64,000 bases of DNA. Source: Bacteroidota bacterium. GTDB lineage: Bacteria; Bacteroidota; Bacteroidia; Flavobacteriales; Weeksellaceae. The position numbers were made by a program, and so were the translations under genes. The notes beneath the pieces are model-generated. The model had not been told where the DNA came from. It did not search any database and worked only from the letters and a program-made list of their open reading frames with translations. This document shows positions 1-7,541 of the stretch, one piece after another (position 1 is the stretch's first letter; each line of letters opens with the position of its first letter). Location of the stretch: positions 1 through 64,000 of the forward strand of contig JAEWOR010000009.1 in the NCBI GenBank assembly GCA_023399595.1, read 5' to 3'.

Positions 1-1
1 A

Positions 2-112
2 TATCTCCAATTATACCTCAATGAGTTTGTTTATAAGCTAAACCGTAGATATTTTGGCGACAGACTTTTTGAAAAGCTTATTGTTGCTAATATTACAGGA
101 TTAGGTGATTAA
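2..112 (+). CDS. IS1595-family (ISXO2-like) transposase, C-terminal fragment
   Basis: The frame is open from the window edge and stops with TAA at 110-112. The 36 visible residues include YLNEFVYKLNRRYF followed by DRLFEKLIVANITG. This matches the conserved end of the ISXO2-like transposase domain, where an YLxEF motif and an asparagine-arginine-arginine stretch precede the C-terminus. The DDE catalytic residues would lie upstream and cannot be seen, so it is unknown whether the gene is intact. It is an edge-truncated reading frame rather than a demonstrated pseudogene. Confidence 0.7.
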   Translation, partial: YLQLYLNEFVYKLNRRYFGDRLFEKLIVANITGLGD

Positions 113-175
113 ACGGATAATCAGTAATATTTTTATTAGGAATTAAATTTAATACAATATATAATATAAAAGGAC

Positions 176-266
176 GCTGTCTCAAAAGGTAAACTAATGC
201 TCTGAGAATCTTCTAAATGACAAAAGTTGTCAAGGAGTCCGAGAGTGGGGGTGCTTTTGAGACAGC
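176..266. repeat. 13-bp perfect inverted repeat bracketing 65 bp
   Basis: GCTGTCTCAAAAG at 176-188 and its exact reverse complement at 254-266 enclose 65 bp with no reading frame. The outer copy is probably the insertion sequence right end. The inner copy points the opposite way, so the 91-bp unit looks like a miniature element or a second IS end nested beside the first. A T run follows at 270-274, so the structure could also act as a terminator. Confidence 0.7.
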
Positions 267-279
267 CTCTTTTTGTATT

Positions 280-1200
280 TTAAAACTCAAAATTTTCAGT
301 GATTTTTTGATCTTCTTCTAGTCTTTCAATGAGTTTTTCCAGACTTTCAAATTTTATTTCTTCATGCAGAAAATCTCTAAAAACTATTTTTATTTTTTGG
401 TTGTAAATATCTTCATTGAAATTAAGAATATTCACTTCTACTGTAAGTTTTTCACCATTTACCGTTGGGTTGGTTCCAATACTTAACATTCCTTTGTAGA
501 ATTGGTCTTTATGCCAAACTTCAACAATATAAGCTCCTTTTTGAGGGAGAAGTTTAATGGTTTCGGTTTCAATATTTGCGGTGGGAAAACCAATGGTACG
601 ACCCAATTTTTTTCCATCAACCACTTTTCCAGTTAATGAATAAGGATAACCCAACATTTCATTGGCATCCTTTATTTTTCCATCCAGAAGTGCATTTCTA
701 ACTTTTGTAGAGCTAATTGTTTTGTTGTGAATATTGATGGCTTCCATTTGCTCCACTTCAAAATCTAGTTCTTTAGAAAGCTTTTGTAAAAGCTCGAAAT
801 TTCCGCTTTTATTTTTCCCAAAAGAATGATCATAACCCACTATTAAATACTTTACATTCAATTTTTCTACTAAAATCTGTTTTACAAATTCTTCGCCAGT
901 AAGGTTTCTGAAGTTCTCATCAAATTCTTTTAAAAAAAGATAATCGATGCCTAATTTTTCAATCAGTTGAGATTTTTCTTCAACAGTATTGAGAAGTTTT
1001 AAATCTTCATTAGGATTAAAAACAAAGCGAGGATGTGGCCAGAATGTTAAAATTGCCGTTTCATAGTCGCTTTCATTACCTTTTTTTAAAAGTTGATTGA
1101 TGATGGATTGATGACCTAAATGAATACCATCAAACATTCCCAATGAAAGAGCAAGTGGTTTTTGCGAAGAATAGTCGTCGAAATTTTTGAAGATTCTCAA
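280..1200 (-). CDS. ribF: Bifunctional riboflavin kinase / FAD synthetase
   Basis: This cytoplasmic enzyme phosphorylates riboflavin to FMN and adenylates FMN to FAD. The N-terminal FAD synthetase half (about residues 15-180) shows the nucleotidyltransferase motif GMFDGIHLGH and a PHPRFVFNP loop. The C-terminal riboflavin kinase half (about 185-306) shows GRTIGFPTANI, the flavin and ATP binding signature. At 306 residues it has the usual family length. The start gives a canonical N-terminus and lies 20 bases after a TATCTTTG promoter core (1221-1228). It is divergent from atpD. The gene looks intact. Confidence 0.97.
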   Translation of the reverse strand: MRIFKNFDDYSSQKPLALSLGMFDGIHLGHQSIINQLLKKGNESDYETAILTFWPHPRFVFNPNEDLKLLNTVEEKSQLIEKLGIDYLFLKEFDENFRNLTGEEFVKQILVEKLNVKYLIVGYDHSFGKNKSGNFELLQKLSKELDFEVEQMEAINIHNKTISSTKVRNALLDGKIKDANEMLGYPYSLTGKVVDGKKLGRTIGFPTANIETETIKLLPQKGAYIVEVWHKDQFYKGMLSIGTNPTVNGEKLTVEVNILNFNEDIYNQKIKIVFRDFLHEEIKFESLEKLIERLEEDQKITENFEF

Positions 1201-1220
1201 AACTTGATTTTAAATGTGTG

Positions 1221-1228
1221 CAAAGATA
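1221..1228 (-). promoter_or_regulatory. Flavobacterial promoter core for ribF
   Basis: On the minus strand this reads TATCTTTG, matching the Bacteroidota -7 element TAnnTTTG. The ribF start codon follows 20 bases later. A clear upstream TTG is not evident at the usual distance. Confidence 0.6.
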
Positions 1229-1352
1229 AAAAAACTAAAACTATTTTTAATGGGAGTCATTTTATAAGACTTGTTAATGTTTAGAAGTGGAGTTTTTAGA
1301 TGTTTTTTGATAATTTAGAAGAAAATCATGATAAAAATCTTTTTTCTCATAA

Positions 1353-1382
1353 TTGCAGATTATAGAAGTTTCGCTATATTTG
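1353..1382 (+). promoter_or_regulatory. Flavobacterial promoter for atpD-atpC
   Basis: TTG at 1353-1355, a 19-base spacer and TATATTTG at 1375-1382 match the flavobacterial -33/-7 consensus. Transcription would begin near 1387 and give a short leader of about 17 bases before the atpD start. Confidence 0.75.
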
Positions 1383-1403
1383 CACACAAGAAAAAAATAA
1401 GTA

Positions 1404-2912
1404 ATGGCAAACCAAATTAAAGGAAAAATTTCTCAAATTATTGGTCCAGTAATAGACGTAGTTTTTACGGAAGTTGAAGCACTTCCAAGTATTTATGATG
1501 CTTTAGAAGTACCAACACATGGTGGAGGGAAAATTGTACTAGAAGTAGAACAACACATTGGTGAAGATACAGTAAGATGTATTGCAATGGATGCTACAGA
1601 TGGTTTACAAAGAGGTCAGGAAGTTGTTGGCAGCGGAAGACAAATTACTATGCCAATTGGTGAGGAAGTAAATGGTAGATTATTCAACGTAGTTGGTGAT
1701 GCTATCGATGGACTTAGAGATTTATCTAAAGAAAATGGTTTACCTATCCACAGAGAAGCTCCAAAATTTGATCAATTGTCAACTTCATCTGAAGTTTTAT
1801 TTACAGGTATCAAAGTAATCGACCTTATTGAACCTTATGCAAAAGGAGGTAAAATTGGTTTGTTTGGTGGTGCAGGTGTAGGTAAAACGGTACTTATTCA
1901 GGAATTAATTAACAATATCGCTAAAGGACACGGTGGTCTTTCTGTATTCGCAGGAGTAGGTGAAAGAACAAGAGAGGGGAATGACCTTCTTCGTGAAATG
2001 TTAGAATCTGGTATTATTAAATATGGTGACGCTTTCATGCATTCTATGGAAGAAGGCGGATGGGATCTTTCTAAAGTTGATACTGAATTGATGAAAGAAT
2101 CTAAAGCTGCTTTCGTATTCGGACAGATGAATGAGCCACCAGGAGCAAGAGCAAGAGTTGCCCTTTCTGGTCTTACATTAGCTGAATATTATAGAGATGG
2201 TGGAGAGTCTGGACAAGGTAGAGATGTATTATTCTTTGTAGATAATATCTTCCGTTTTACACAGGCTGGTTCTGAGGTATCTGCACTTTTAGGTCGTATG
2301 CCTTCTGCGGTAGGTTACCAACCAACTCTAGCTTCTGAAATGGGTGCGATGCAGGAAAGAATTACTTCTACCAAAAATGGTTCAATTACTTCAGTACAGG
2401 CGGTTTACGTACCTGCGGATGACTTAACTGACCCGGCTCCGGCTACAACCTTCGCTCACTTGGATGCTACAACAGTACTAGATAGAAAAATTGCTTCTCT
2501 AGGTATTTATCCAGCGGTAGATCCATTGGCTTCTACTTCTAGAATATTAGCACCAGAAATTATTGGTGAAGAGCATTACAACTGTGCACAAAGAGTAAAA
2601 GAAATCTTACAAAGATATAAAGCCCTTCAAGATATCATCGCAATCCTTGGTATGGAAGAACTTTCTGAAGAAGATAAATTATCTGTTTACCGTGCAAGAA
2701 AAGTACAGAGATTCTTATCTCAACCTTTCCACGTTGCAGAGCAATTTACAGGTATTCCAGGAGTGTTAGTAGATATCAAAAATACCATCAAAGGATTTAA
2801 CATGATTATTGACGGTGAGCTAGATCATATTCCAGAAGCTGCATTCAACCTTAAAGGATCTATTGAAGAAGCTATTGAAACTGGAGAGAAAATGCTTGCT
2901 GAAAATAAATAA
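1404..2912 (+). CDS. atpD: F1F0 ATP synthase beta subunit
   Basis: This is the catalytic beta subunit of ATP synthase, on the cytoplasmic face of the inner membrane. It has 502 residues, typical for Bacteroidota. The N-terminal beta-barrel domain is followed by the Walker A loop GGAGVGKT, the GERTREGNDL segment, the Walker B region DVLFFVDNIFRF and the ALLGRMPSAVGYQPTL stretch of the catalytic site. It sits only with atpC; the genes for alpha, gamma, delta and F0 subunits are not in the window. This split arrangement is usual in Bacteroidota. A strong promoter lies directly upstream. Confidence 0.99.
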   Translation: MANQIKGKISQIIGPVIDVVFTEVEALPSIYDALEVPTHGGGKIVLEVEQHIGEDTVRCIAMDATDGLQRGQEVVGSGRQITMPIGEEVNGRLFNVVGDAIDGLRDLSKENGLPIHREAPKFDQLSTSSEVLFTGIKVIDLIEPYAKGGKIGLFGGAGVGKTVLIQELINNIAKGHGGLSVFAGVGERTREGNDLLREMLESGIIKYGDAFMHSMEEGGWDLSKVDTELMKESKAAFVFGQMNEPPGARARVALSGLTLAEYYRDGGESGQGRDVLFFVDNIFRFTQAGSEVSALLGRMPSAVGYQPTLASEMGAMQERITSTKNGSITSVQAVYVPADDLTDPAPATTFAHLDATTVLDRKIASLGIYPAVDPLASTSRILAPEIIGEEHYNCAQRVKEILQRYKALQDIIAILGMEELSEEDKLSVYRARKVQRFLSQPFHVAEQFTGIPGVLVDIKNTIKGFNMIIDGELDHIPEAAFNLKGSIEEAIETGEKMLAENK

Positions 2913-2922
2913 TTTTTTTAAT

Positions 2923-2971
2923 GCTTTAAGTCGTAAGTTATAAGCTTAATGCCTTGAGCCTAAAGCAAAGA
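2923..2971. repeat. Degenerate heptamer array between atpD and atpC
   Basis: Seven consecutive 7-base units each start with G: GCTTTAA, GTCGTAA, GTTATAA, GCTTAAT, GCCTTGA, GCCTAAA, GCAAAGA. The array fills almost the whole spacer and ends two bases before the atpC start. The units are divergent, but the phase is kept throughout. The role is unknown. Confidence 0.6.
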
Positions 2972-2973
2972 CA

Positions 2974-3255
2974 ATGAATATTAAAATATTAACACCGGAA
3001 CAAGTGGTTTTTGAAGGAGAAGTAGATTCAGTTTTGCTTCCAGGAAAAAATGGGGAATTCCACATTATGAAAAATCACGCCGCAGTAGTTTCTTCATTAT
3101 CAGGAGGTCATGTAAAATTGTTTACAAAATCTATTGATGATGTTTATGCAAAAAACTTTACTGAGGAAAAAGGGAAGGAAGATTCTTTCAATTTCCCTAT
3201 TAAAAGTGGAGTGGTAGAATTTAACCATAATAAAGGAATTATTCTTTGCGAATAG
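2974..3255 (+). CDS. atpC: F1F0 ATP synthase epsilon subunit, short form
   Basis: Epsilon is part of the rotor stalk and couples F1 to the proton-driven F0 ring. The 93 residues cover only the N-terminal beta-sandwich domain (motifs ILTPEQVVFEGEV and LPGKNGEFHIMKNH). The C-terminal pair of helices found in about 135-residue homologues, which can inhibit ATP hydrolysis, is absent. Short epsilon subunits are common in Bacteroidota, so this is not taken as damage. The gene follows atpD and is presumably co-transcribed. Confidence 0.95.
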   Translation: MNIKILTPEQVVFEGEVDSVLLPGKNGEFHIMKNHAAVVSSLSGGHVKLFTKSIDDVYAKNFTEEKGKEDSFNFPIKSGVVEFNHNKGIILCE

Positions 3256-3283
3256 TGTCTTTAAAATGAAATTTTAAAAAGTG

Positions 3284-3291
3284 TAACTTTG
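3284..3291 (+). promoter_or_regulatory. Promoter core for the secreted protein gene
   Basis: TAACTTTG matches TAnnTTTG. It decides the start of the next gene: a TTG codon at 3289 lies inside this element and cannot be translated from this promoter, whereas ATG at 3319 lies downstream of the expected transcription start. Confidence 0.6.
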
Positions 3292-3318
3292 CAGTTGCAC
3301 TTTTTTTATGTTTATAAT

Positions 3319-4095
3319 ATGAAGAATATTTTAAGTATTATTTCTGTATTGGTCGTTTCTATTTGTTTTTCACAAGATTTCAAAGTGAAAAGAGGTGAAA
3401 TATTTGTGGAAGGAAAAACTGTTGCTAAAATTGGAGTTTCGGACAATAAATACATCATTTCAGATGTCAATAACAGACCCGTTTTTTCTGTGAAATTTAT
3501 AGATAAAGCGGTTTTAGATTCTGTTAGAGATAGTTATATGGAACTCAATAGAGTTTATAATGCTGCAAAAACTATAGAATTAGACTATGAATCGCCTTCT
3601 TTTTTCTCCGGAAATGAAAAAACTATCGCTCATACAAGTATTAAGACCTACGGAATTATAAATGAGAAGGGAATTAATATTCAGAAGTTGGATGAACTTT
3701 ATAAAACAATTCCCAAAAGAAAATTGGAAAATAAGTTGAAAGAAGCCTATACACTTAGAAATAAATTCAATAAAATGCAGTTAAGCATTAATAATGTTGG
3801 CGAGATTTTAAGCAATGGAAATCGGGTTGGATATTTTAATAATTTGCCTGTTAGCTTTGGTCCCAACAATACAATTAATGAAAAAATGTTTAATGATATT
3901 GAAATTTATGATGCTGAAAATAAACTTGTTGGAAGATATACCACCACTACAAAACAAATAAAAACTACAAACGGTAAAAGTTTTACTTTGTATAAAGGAG
4001 CTGCGGGAACAATCCCTTCACTTAAAAATCCTACTTATCAGAATCTTGTTGAAAGAATAATTGTGATGGATCCTAAATTTATAAAAGCTTCTTAA
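3319..4095 (+). CDS. Secreted protein of unknown function
   Basis: The start chosen is ATG 3319, which gives 258 residues and opens directly with a signal peptide (MKNILSIISVLVVSICFSQ, cleavage after SQ). A longer frame from TTG 3289 would overlap the promoter core. The mature part is rich in lysine, asparagine and beta-forming residues, with no cysteine motif or known catalytic signature that I recognise. It is probably periplasmic or exported. It stands between atpC and an NlpE-like lipoprotein, all on the same strand. The family was not recognised. Confidence 0.8.
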   Translation: MKNILSIISVLVVSICFSQDFKVKRGEIFVEGKTVAKIGVSDNKYIISDVNNRPVFSVKFIDKAVLDSVRDSYMELNRVYNAAKTIELDYESPSFFSGNEKTIAHTSIKTYGIINEKGINIQKLDELYKTIPKRKLENKLKEAYTLRNKFNKMQLSINNVGEILSNGNRVGYFNNLPVSFGPNNTINEKMFNDIEIYDAENKLVGRYTTTTKQIKTTNGKSFTLYKGAAGTIPSLKNPTYQNLVERIIVMDPKFIKAS

Positions 4096-4175
4096 TGGTA
4101 AAATGTTTTTTTCAATTTTATTTATGGTGTAAATTTTGATAATTTAAAAGAATCACATTAAAAAAATTAAATAGT

Positions 4176-4682
4176 ATGAACAAAAGAATCTTATTAATTA
4201 TCACCATTTCAGGACTTGTTATTTTACAATCTTGTAAAAAAGAAGTGGCAGCCAATACCCAAGAAGTTGTAACAACAGATAGTGCAGGAAGTGTTGTAGT
4301 AAAAGAAATTGACTCCGCTATAGTTAATCACTCAGATCCTGTACAAGGAGCACCAGATGGACATAATTCTCAAAATTCTGTAGATTGGAATGGGACTTAT
4401 GAAGCAACAATTCCATGTGCGGATTGTCCAGGAATCAAAACAACTTTAACGCTTAATAAAGACAATACTTTTAAAATTACTGAAGAATATTTGGAAAGAA
4501 ATGTTAAAAATGAAGACAAAGGAGATTTTTCTTGGGATTCTTCTGGAAGTGTAATTACTTTAAACGGAAAAAATTCCAAGTATAAATATAAAGTAGGTGA
4601 GAATAGATTATTTCAACTGAATATGGATGGAACACCAATAGATAGGCCAACCAAAGATTTGTATATCTTTAAGAAAAAATAA
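4176..4682 (+). CDS. NlpE-like copper/envelope-stress lipoprotein
   Basis: This is a 168-residue lipoprotein: the signal peptide ends in the lipobox LQSC with the lipidated cysteine at residue 20. The domain from about residue 70 matches the N-terminal NlpE domain: WNGTYEATIPCADCPGIKTT carries the CxxC motif, followed by a lipocalin-like beta pattern (LTLNKDNTFKITEEYLE). In E. coli NlpE is an outer-membrane lipoprotein that signals surface and copper stress to Cpx. Here only the N-terminal domain is present, and no Cpx system is visible, so the exact role is open. Confidence 0.85.
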   Translation: MNKRILLIITISGLVILQSCKKEVAANTQEVVTTDSAGSVVVKEIDSAIVNHSDPVQGAPDGHNSQNSVDWNGTYEATIPCADCPGIKTTLTLNKDNTFKITEEYLERNVKNEDKGDFSWDSSGSVITLNGKNSKYKYKVGENRLFQLNMDGTPIDRPTKDLYIFKKK

Positions 4683-4689
4683 AAAAAAT

Positions 4690-4721
4690 CAGGTCCGAAA
4701 TAATTCGGACCTGGCTTTTTT
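4690..4721. terminator. Bidirectional intrinsic terminator
   Basis: CAGGTCCGAA (4690-4699) pairs perfectly with TTCGGACCTG (4704-4713) around an ATAA loop. It is flanked by an A run before and a T run after, and sits between the convergent NlpE-like and MgtC-like genes, so it can stop both. Confidence 0.9.
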
Positions 4722-5364
4722 AATACTCGAAACCAATAATTTTGTTATCAGATCTTATTTGTTGCACTAACTTTTTATGGCTTTCGCCTTTGCCCGTAAC
4801 TCGAAATTCAACATCTATTGAATCCTTATTTCTCGTTTCGCCTATAATTTCGTATTTGAGATTATTTTTATTGAAAATTTCTTTACAATAAATAAGTTCA
4901 TTATAGTCAGAAATTAAAATATGGTAGTCTTTTATTTTGTGGTATTTATCAATAAAATTTTGAATAAACATCAATGAATTTAAAATGATAATTACCAAAG
5001 CCATCCCAAAAAGTCCAAGATAAATATAGCCAGAGCCCACCGCCATTCCTAAAGAAGCTGTTGCCCAAATGGTGGTTGCTGTGGTAATACCGCTAATTCG
5101 GTTTTCATCTTTAAAAATAACACCCCCGCCAATAAAACCAATTCCAGTAATAATGTTAGCAGCAATTCTATCGTCAGAATTTACACCCATTTTTGCTGAA
5201 AGTATGGTAAAAACACAAGAGCCAAAACTGGCTAATACAAAGGTTCTTAAACCAGCTGATTTATTGAAATATTCCCTTTCGGTACCAATAATCATCCCAA
5301 CTACTAAAGATATGCAAATGAGCACAAATTCGTTAGTTGTTTTTACATTTAATAATTGCTCCAT
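4720..5364 (-). CDS. MgtC/SapB family inner-membrane protein
   Basis: This 214-residue membrane protein has the MgtC signature: LVVGMIIGTEREYFNKSAGLRT near residue 18, then helices containing ITGIGFIGGGVIF and GITTATTIWATASLGMAVGSG. Four to five transmembrane helices are followed by a soluble C-terminal region from about residue 140. MgtC proteins help cells cope with low magnesium and modulate P-type ATPases or ATP synthase in other bacteria. It lies 61 bases downstream of a heavy-metal ATPase on the same strand. That may be an operon, and would fit cation homeostasis. Confidence 0.9.
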   Translation of the reverse strand: MEQLLNVKTTNEFVLICISLVVGMIIGTEREYFNKSAGLRTFVLASFGSCVFTILSAKMGVNSDDRIAANIITGIGFIGGGVIFKDENRISGITTATTIWATASLGMAVGSGYIYLGLFGMALVIIILNSLMFIQNFIDKYHKIKDYHILISDYNELIYCKEIFNKNNLKYEIIGETRNKDSIDVEFRVTGKGESHKKLVQQIRSDNKIIGFEY

Positions 5365-5425
5365 ATTTAAAAATCTCTGTAACTAAAGATACTCATTTTT
5401 CTGATACTATTTGGATGGAGATATT

Positions 5426-7390
5426 TTAATTGAATTTCATTTTTTGAATTCTAACAGCGTTTAATACGGCTAAAAGAGCTACTCCAACATCTGCAAAAAC
5501 GGCTTCCCACATGGTTGCAATTCCACCAGCTCCCAGAATGAGAACAATAGCTTTTACACCAAAAGCAAGAATAATATTTTGCCAAACAATTTTCTTGGTC
5601 TCTTTTCCTATTTTTATTGCTAGAGGAATTTTTGAAGGTTGGTCATTCTGTATCACCACATCTGCACTTTCTATCGTGGCATCGCTTCCTAAACCTCCCA
5701 TTGCAATTCCAACATCACTTAAAGCTACTACTGGAGCATCATTCACGCCATCACCTACAAAAGCTACGCTTTCTTTTTTAGCTTTAATTTCTTTGAGCTT
5801 ATTTACTTTATCTTCAGGAAGTAAGTCACCGAAAGAATTAATTATTCCTAATTGATCTGCAACAAATTTTACAACATTGGTTTTATCACCACTCAACATA
5901 GTGGTTTTTACATTTAAATCTTTTAGTTGATTAATAGTAATTTGGGCATCTTCTTTAATACTGTCTGCAATGGTAATATATCCAACAAATTTTCCGTCAT
6001 AAGCTATAGCTATTAAAGTGTAAACAATACTTGAAGGATCAATATCATAATGAATATTAAACTTATCTAACAGTTTAAAATTGCCCACCAACAGCTCTTT
6101 TCCATTAATATTTGCTTTTAATCCATGCCCTGGAATTTCTTCGACATCTTCCAATTTTATATTATGATCAATTTCGCCAACGAAATTACGAATAGCTGTA
6201 GCAACGGGATGCGTACTTTTACTTTCTAATGCATTCACCATTTTTAGAATTTCATCTTTGTTAAATTCTTCATGGATAAATACTTCTTGAACTTTAAAAA
6301 CACCTTCCGTCATGGTTCCTGTTTTGTCCACTACAATATTTTGAATATTGGATAAAAGATCTAAATAATTACTTCCTTTAAACAATATTCCATGTTTACT
6401 TCCTGCACCAATTCCACCAAAATATCCCAACGGAATACTGATGACTAATGCACATGGACAAGAAATCACCAAGAAGATTAAAGCTCTGTACAACCAATCC
6501 TTGAAAACATAATGTTCCACAAAAAAATAAGGAAGAAGGCATATTCCTACGGCCAAAAAAACAACAATAGGAGTATATATTTTTGCAAATTTTCTGATGA
6601 AAAGTTCTGTGGGAGCCTTGTGAGCAGTTGCTTCTGTAATTAATTGCAAAATTTTTGAAAGCTTACTGTCTTTATATTCTTTTCGCACAATAATCTCGCT
6701 AACGGAATTCAGATTAATCATTCCCGCTAGAACTTCTTCTCCTTTTTCTTTGTTTTGAGGAACACTTTCCCCCGTAAGAGCAGCTGTATTAAATGATGCT
6801 TTTTCTGAAATAAGTTCGCCGTCTAATGCTAACTTTTCTCCTGGTTTTAATTGAATTATTTCTCCAATTTGTACATTTTCCGCTCTTTTAGAACTTGGTA
6901 TTTTGTTATTAATAATGGTGACTTCATCGGGTCTTTGATCGAGTAAGGTTTTAATATTTTTCTGAGCTTTTTCTACAGCCATTCCTTGGAAATTCTCGCC
7001 AATAGAGTAGAAGAGCATAACGGCAACTCCTTCAGGATATTCGCCGATGGCAAAAGCACCTATGGTAGCAATGCTCATCAATAAAAATTCAGAGAAAAAA
7101 TCGCTGTATCTAATGCTTTCAAAAGCTTCTTTCATCACAGGAAAACCTACTGGAATATAAGCTACTAAGTACCATAAAAGTCGAGTCCAACCCTCAAACC
7201 AAGTTGGTTTAAAATAGTAATCGAAAAGAATTCCGATAATTAAAACGACAAAGGAAATAATTGCTGGAGCGAACAATTGCAAAATGCTTTTGTCTGAGGT
7301 TTCATGAGAATGATCATGAGAATCATGAGAGTGTGAATGGTCATGGTCGGTTTTTATAGGTGGATTGCTACAACATTCTTTGTTACTCAT
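5426..7390 (-). CDS. Heavy-metal (zinc/cadmium) P1B-type ATPase
   Basis: This 654-residue metal-exporting ATPase lies in the inner membrane. The CPC metal-binding motif is at residues 311-313, the phosphorylated aspartate of DKTGT at 355, and the hinge GDGVNDAPV near 550. The last helices contain FGVKAIVLILGAGG and MWEAVFADVG, the lysine and aspartate pattern of the zinc/cadmium/lead (P1B-2) group. In place of a ferredoxin-like HMA domain, the N-terminus has two cysteines followed by a histidine- and aspartate-rich stretch (about residues 5-31) that could bind zinc. Its own promoter lies upstream (7407-7435). Confidence 0.94.
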   Translation of the reverse strand: MSNKECCSNPPIKTDHDHSHSHDSHDHSHETSDKSILQLFAPAIISFVVLIIGILFDYYFKPTWFEGWTRLLWYLVAYIPVGFPVMKEAFESIRYSDFFSEFLLMSIATIGAFAIGEYPEGVAVMLFYSIGENFQGMAVEKAQKNIKTLLDQRPDEVTIINNKIPSSKRAENVQIGEIIQLKPGEKLALDGELISEKASFNTAALTGESVPQNKEKGEEVLAGMINLNSVSEIIVRKEYKDSKLSKILQLITEATAHKAPTELFIRKFAKIYTPIVVFLAVGICLLPYFFVEHYVFKDWLYRALIFLVISCPCALVISIPLGYFGGIGAGSKHGILFKGSNYLDLLSNIQNIVVDKTGTMTEGVFKVQEVFIHEEFNKDEILKMVNALESKSTHPVATAIRNFVGEIDHNIKLEDVEEIPGHGLKANINGKELLVGNFKLLDKFNIHYDIDPSSIVYTLIAIAYDGKFVGYITIADSIKEDAQITINQLKDLNVKTTMLSGDKTNVVKFVADQLGIINSFGDLLPEDKVNKLKEIKAKKESVAFVGDGVNDAPVVALSDVGIAMGGLGSDATIESADVVIQNDQPSKIPLAIKIGKETKKIVWQNIILAFGVKAIVLILGAGGIATMWEAVFADVGVALLAVLNAVRIQKMKFN

Positions 7391-7406
7391 ATTTAAAGCT
7401 TTTACT

Positions 7407-7435
7407 CAAAGTTACAAAAGCAAAATTGATATCAA
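7407..7435 (-). promoter_or_regulatory. Promoter for the metal ATPase
   Basis: On the minus strand TTG (7435-7433), 18 bases and TAACTTTG (7414-7407) match the flavobacterial consensus. The -33 element overlaps the T tract of the ligA terminator, so the two signals are packed back to back. Confidence 0.75.
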
Positions 7436-7467
7436 GAAAAAACCTATCACTTTTGATGATAGGTTTT
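7433..7467 (-). terminator. Intrinsic terminator downstream of ligA
   Basis: An 11-bp perfect stem (7439-7449 with 7457-7467) around a 7-base loop is followed on the minus strand by a T run. It ends transcription from ligA before the metal ATPase promoter. Confidence 0.8.
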
Positions 7468-7509
7468 AAAGTTTATTGATTTTAGTTTTTTATTTTGAAT
7501 GAGCTCGGG

Positions 7510-7538
7510 TTTCGGCGGCAGCTTCGCTGCCGCCGAAA
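7510..7538. repeat. GC-rich perfect palindrome
   Basis: TTTCGGCGGCAGC (7510-7522) and GCTGCCGCCGAAA (7526-7538) form a 13-bp perfect stem with a TTC loop. No T run follows on either strand, so it is not a normal terminator. The arms TTTCGGCGG and CCGCCGAAA recur in the palindrome at 54119-54145, which suggests a dispersed repeat family in this AT-rich genome. Confidence 0.8.
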
Positions 7539-7541
7539 ATT

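Larger units (their letters stand above)
1..269 (+). mobile_element. Right end of an IS1595-like insertion sequence (partial)
   Basis: The left edge holds the last 36 codons of a transposase, about 64 bases of AT-rich non-coding DNA, and then a copy of CTTTTGAGACAGC at 254-266. This motif reads GCTGTCTCAAAAG inward from the right, in keeping with a terminal inverted repeat. The rest of the element and its left end lie outside the window. The exact right boundary near 267-269 is an inference, because no target duplication can be checked. Confidence 0.55.

Noticed and set aside
2974..3255. Truncation of atpC as a pseudogene
   Set aside because: Short epsilon subunits without the C-terminal helices are usual in Bacteroidota, and the frame ends cleanly.
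3289..3318. Upstream extension of the secreted protein from TTG 3289
   Set aside because: The codon lies inside the promoter core TAACTTTG, and the signal peptide begins at ATG 3319.
7510..7538. Palindrome after ligA as its terminator
   Set aside because: No T run follows on the minus strand, and a proper hairpin with a T run lies further on at 7433-7467.
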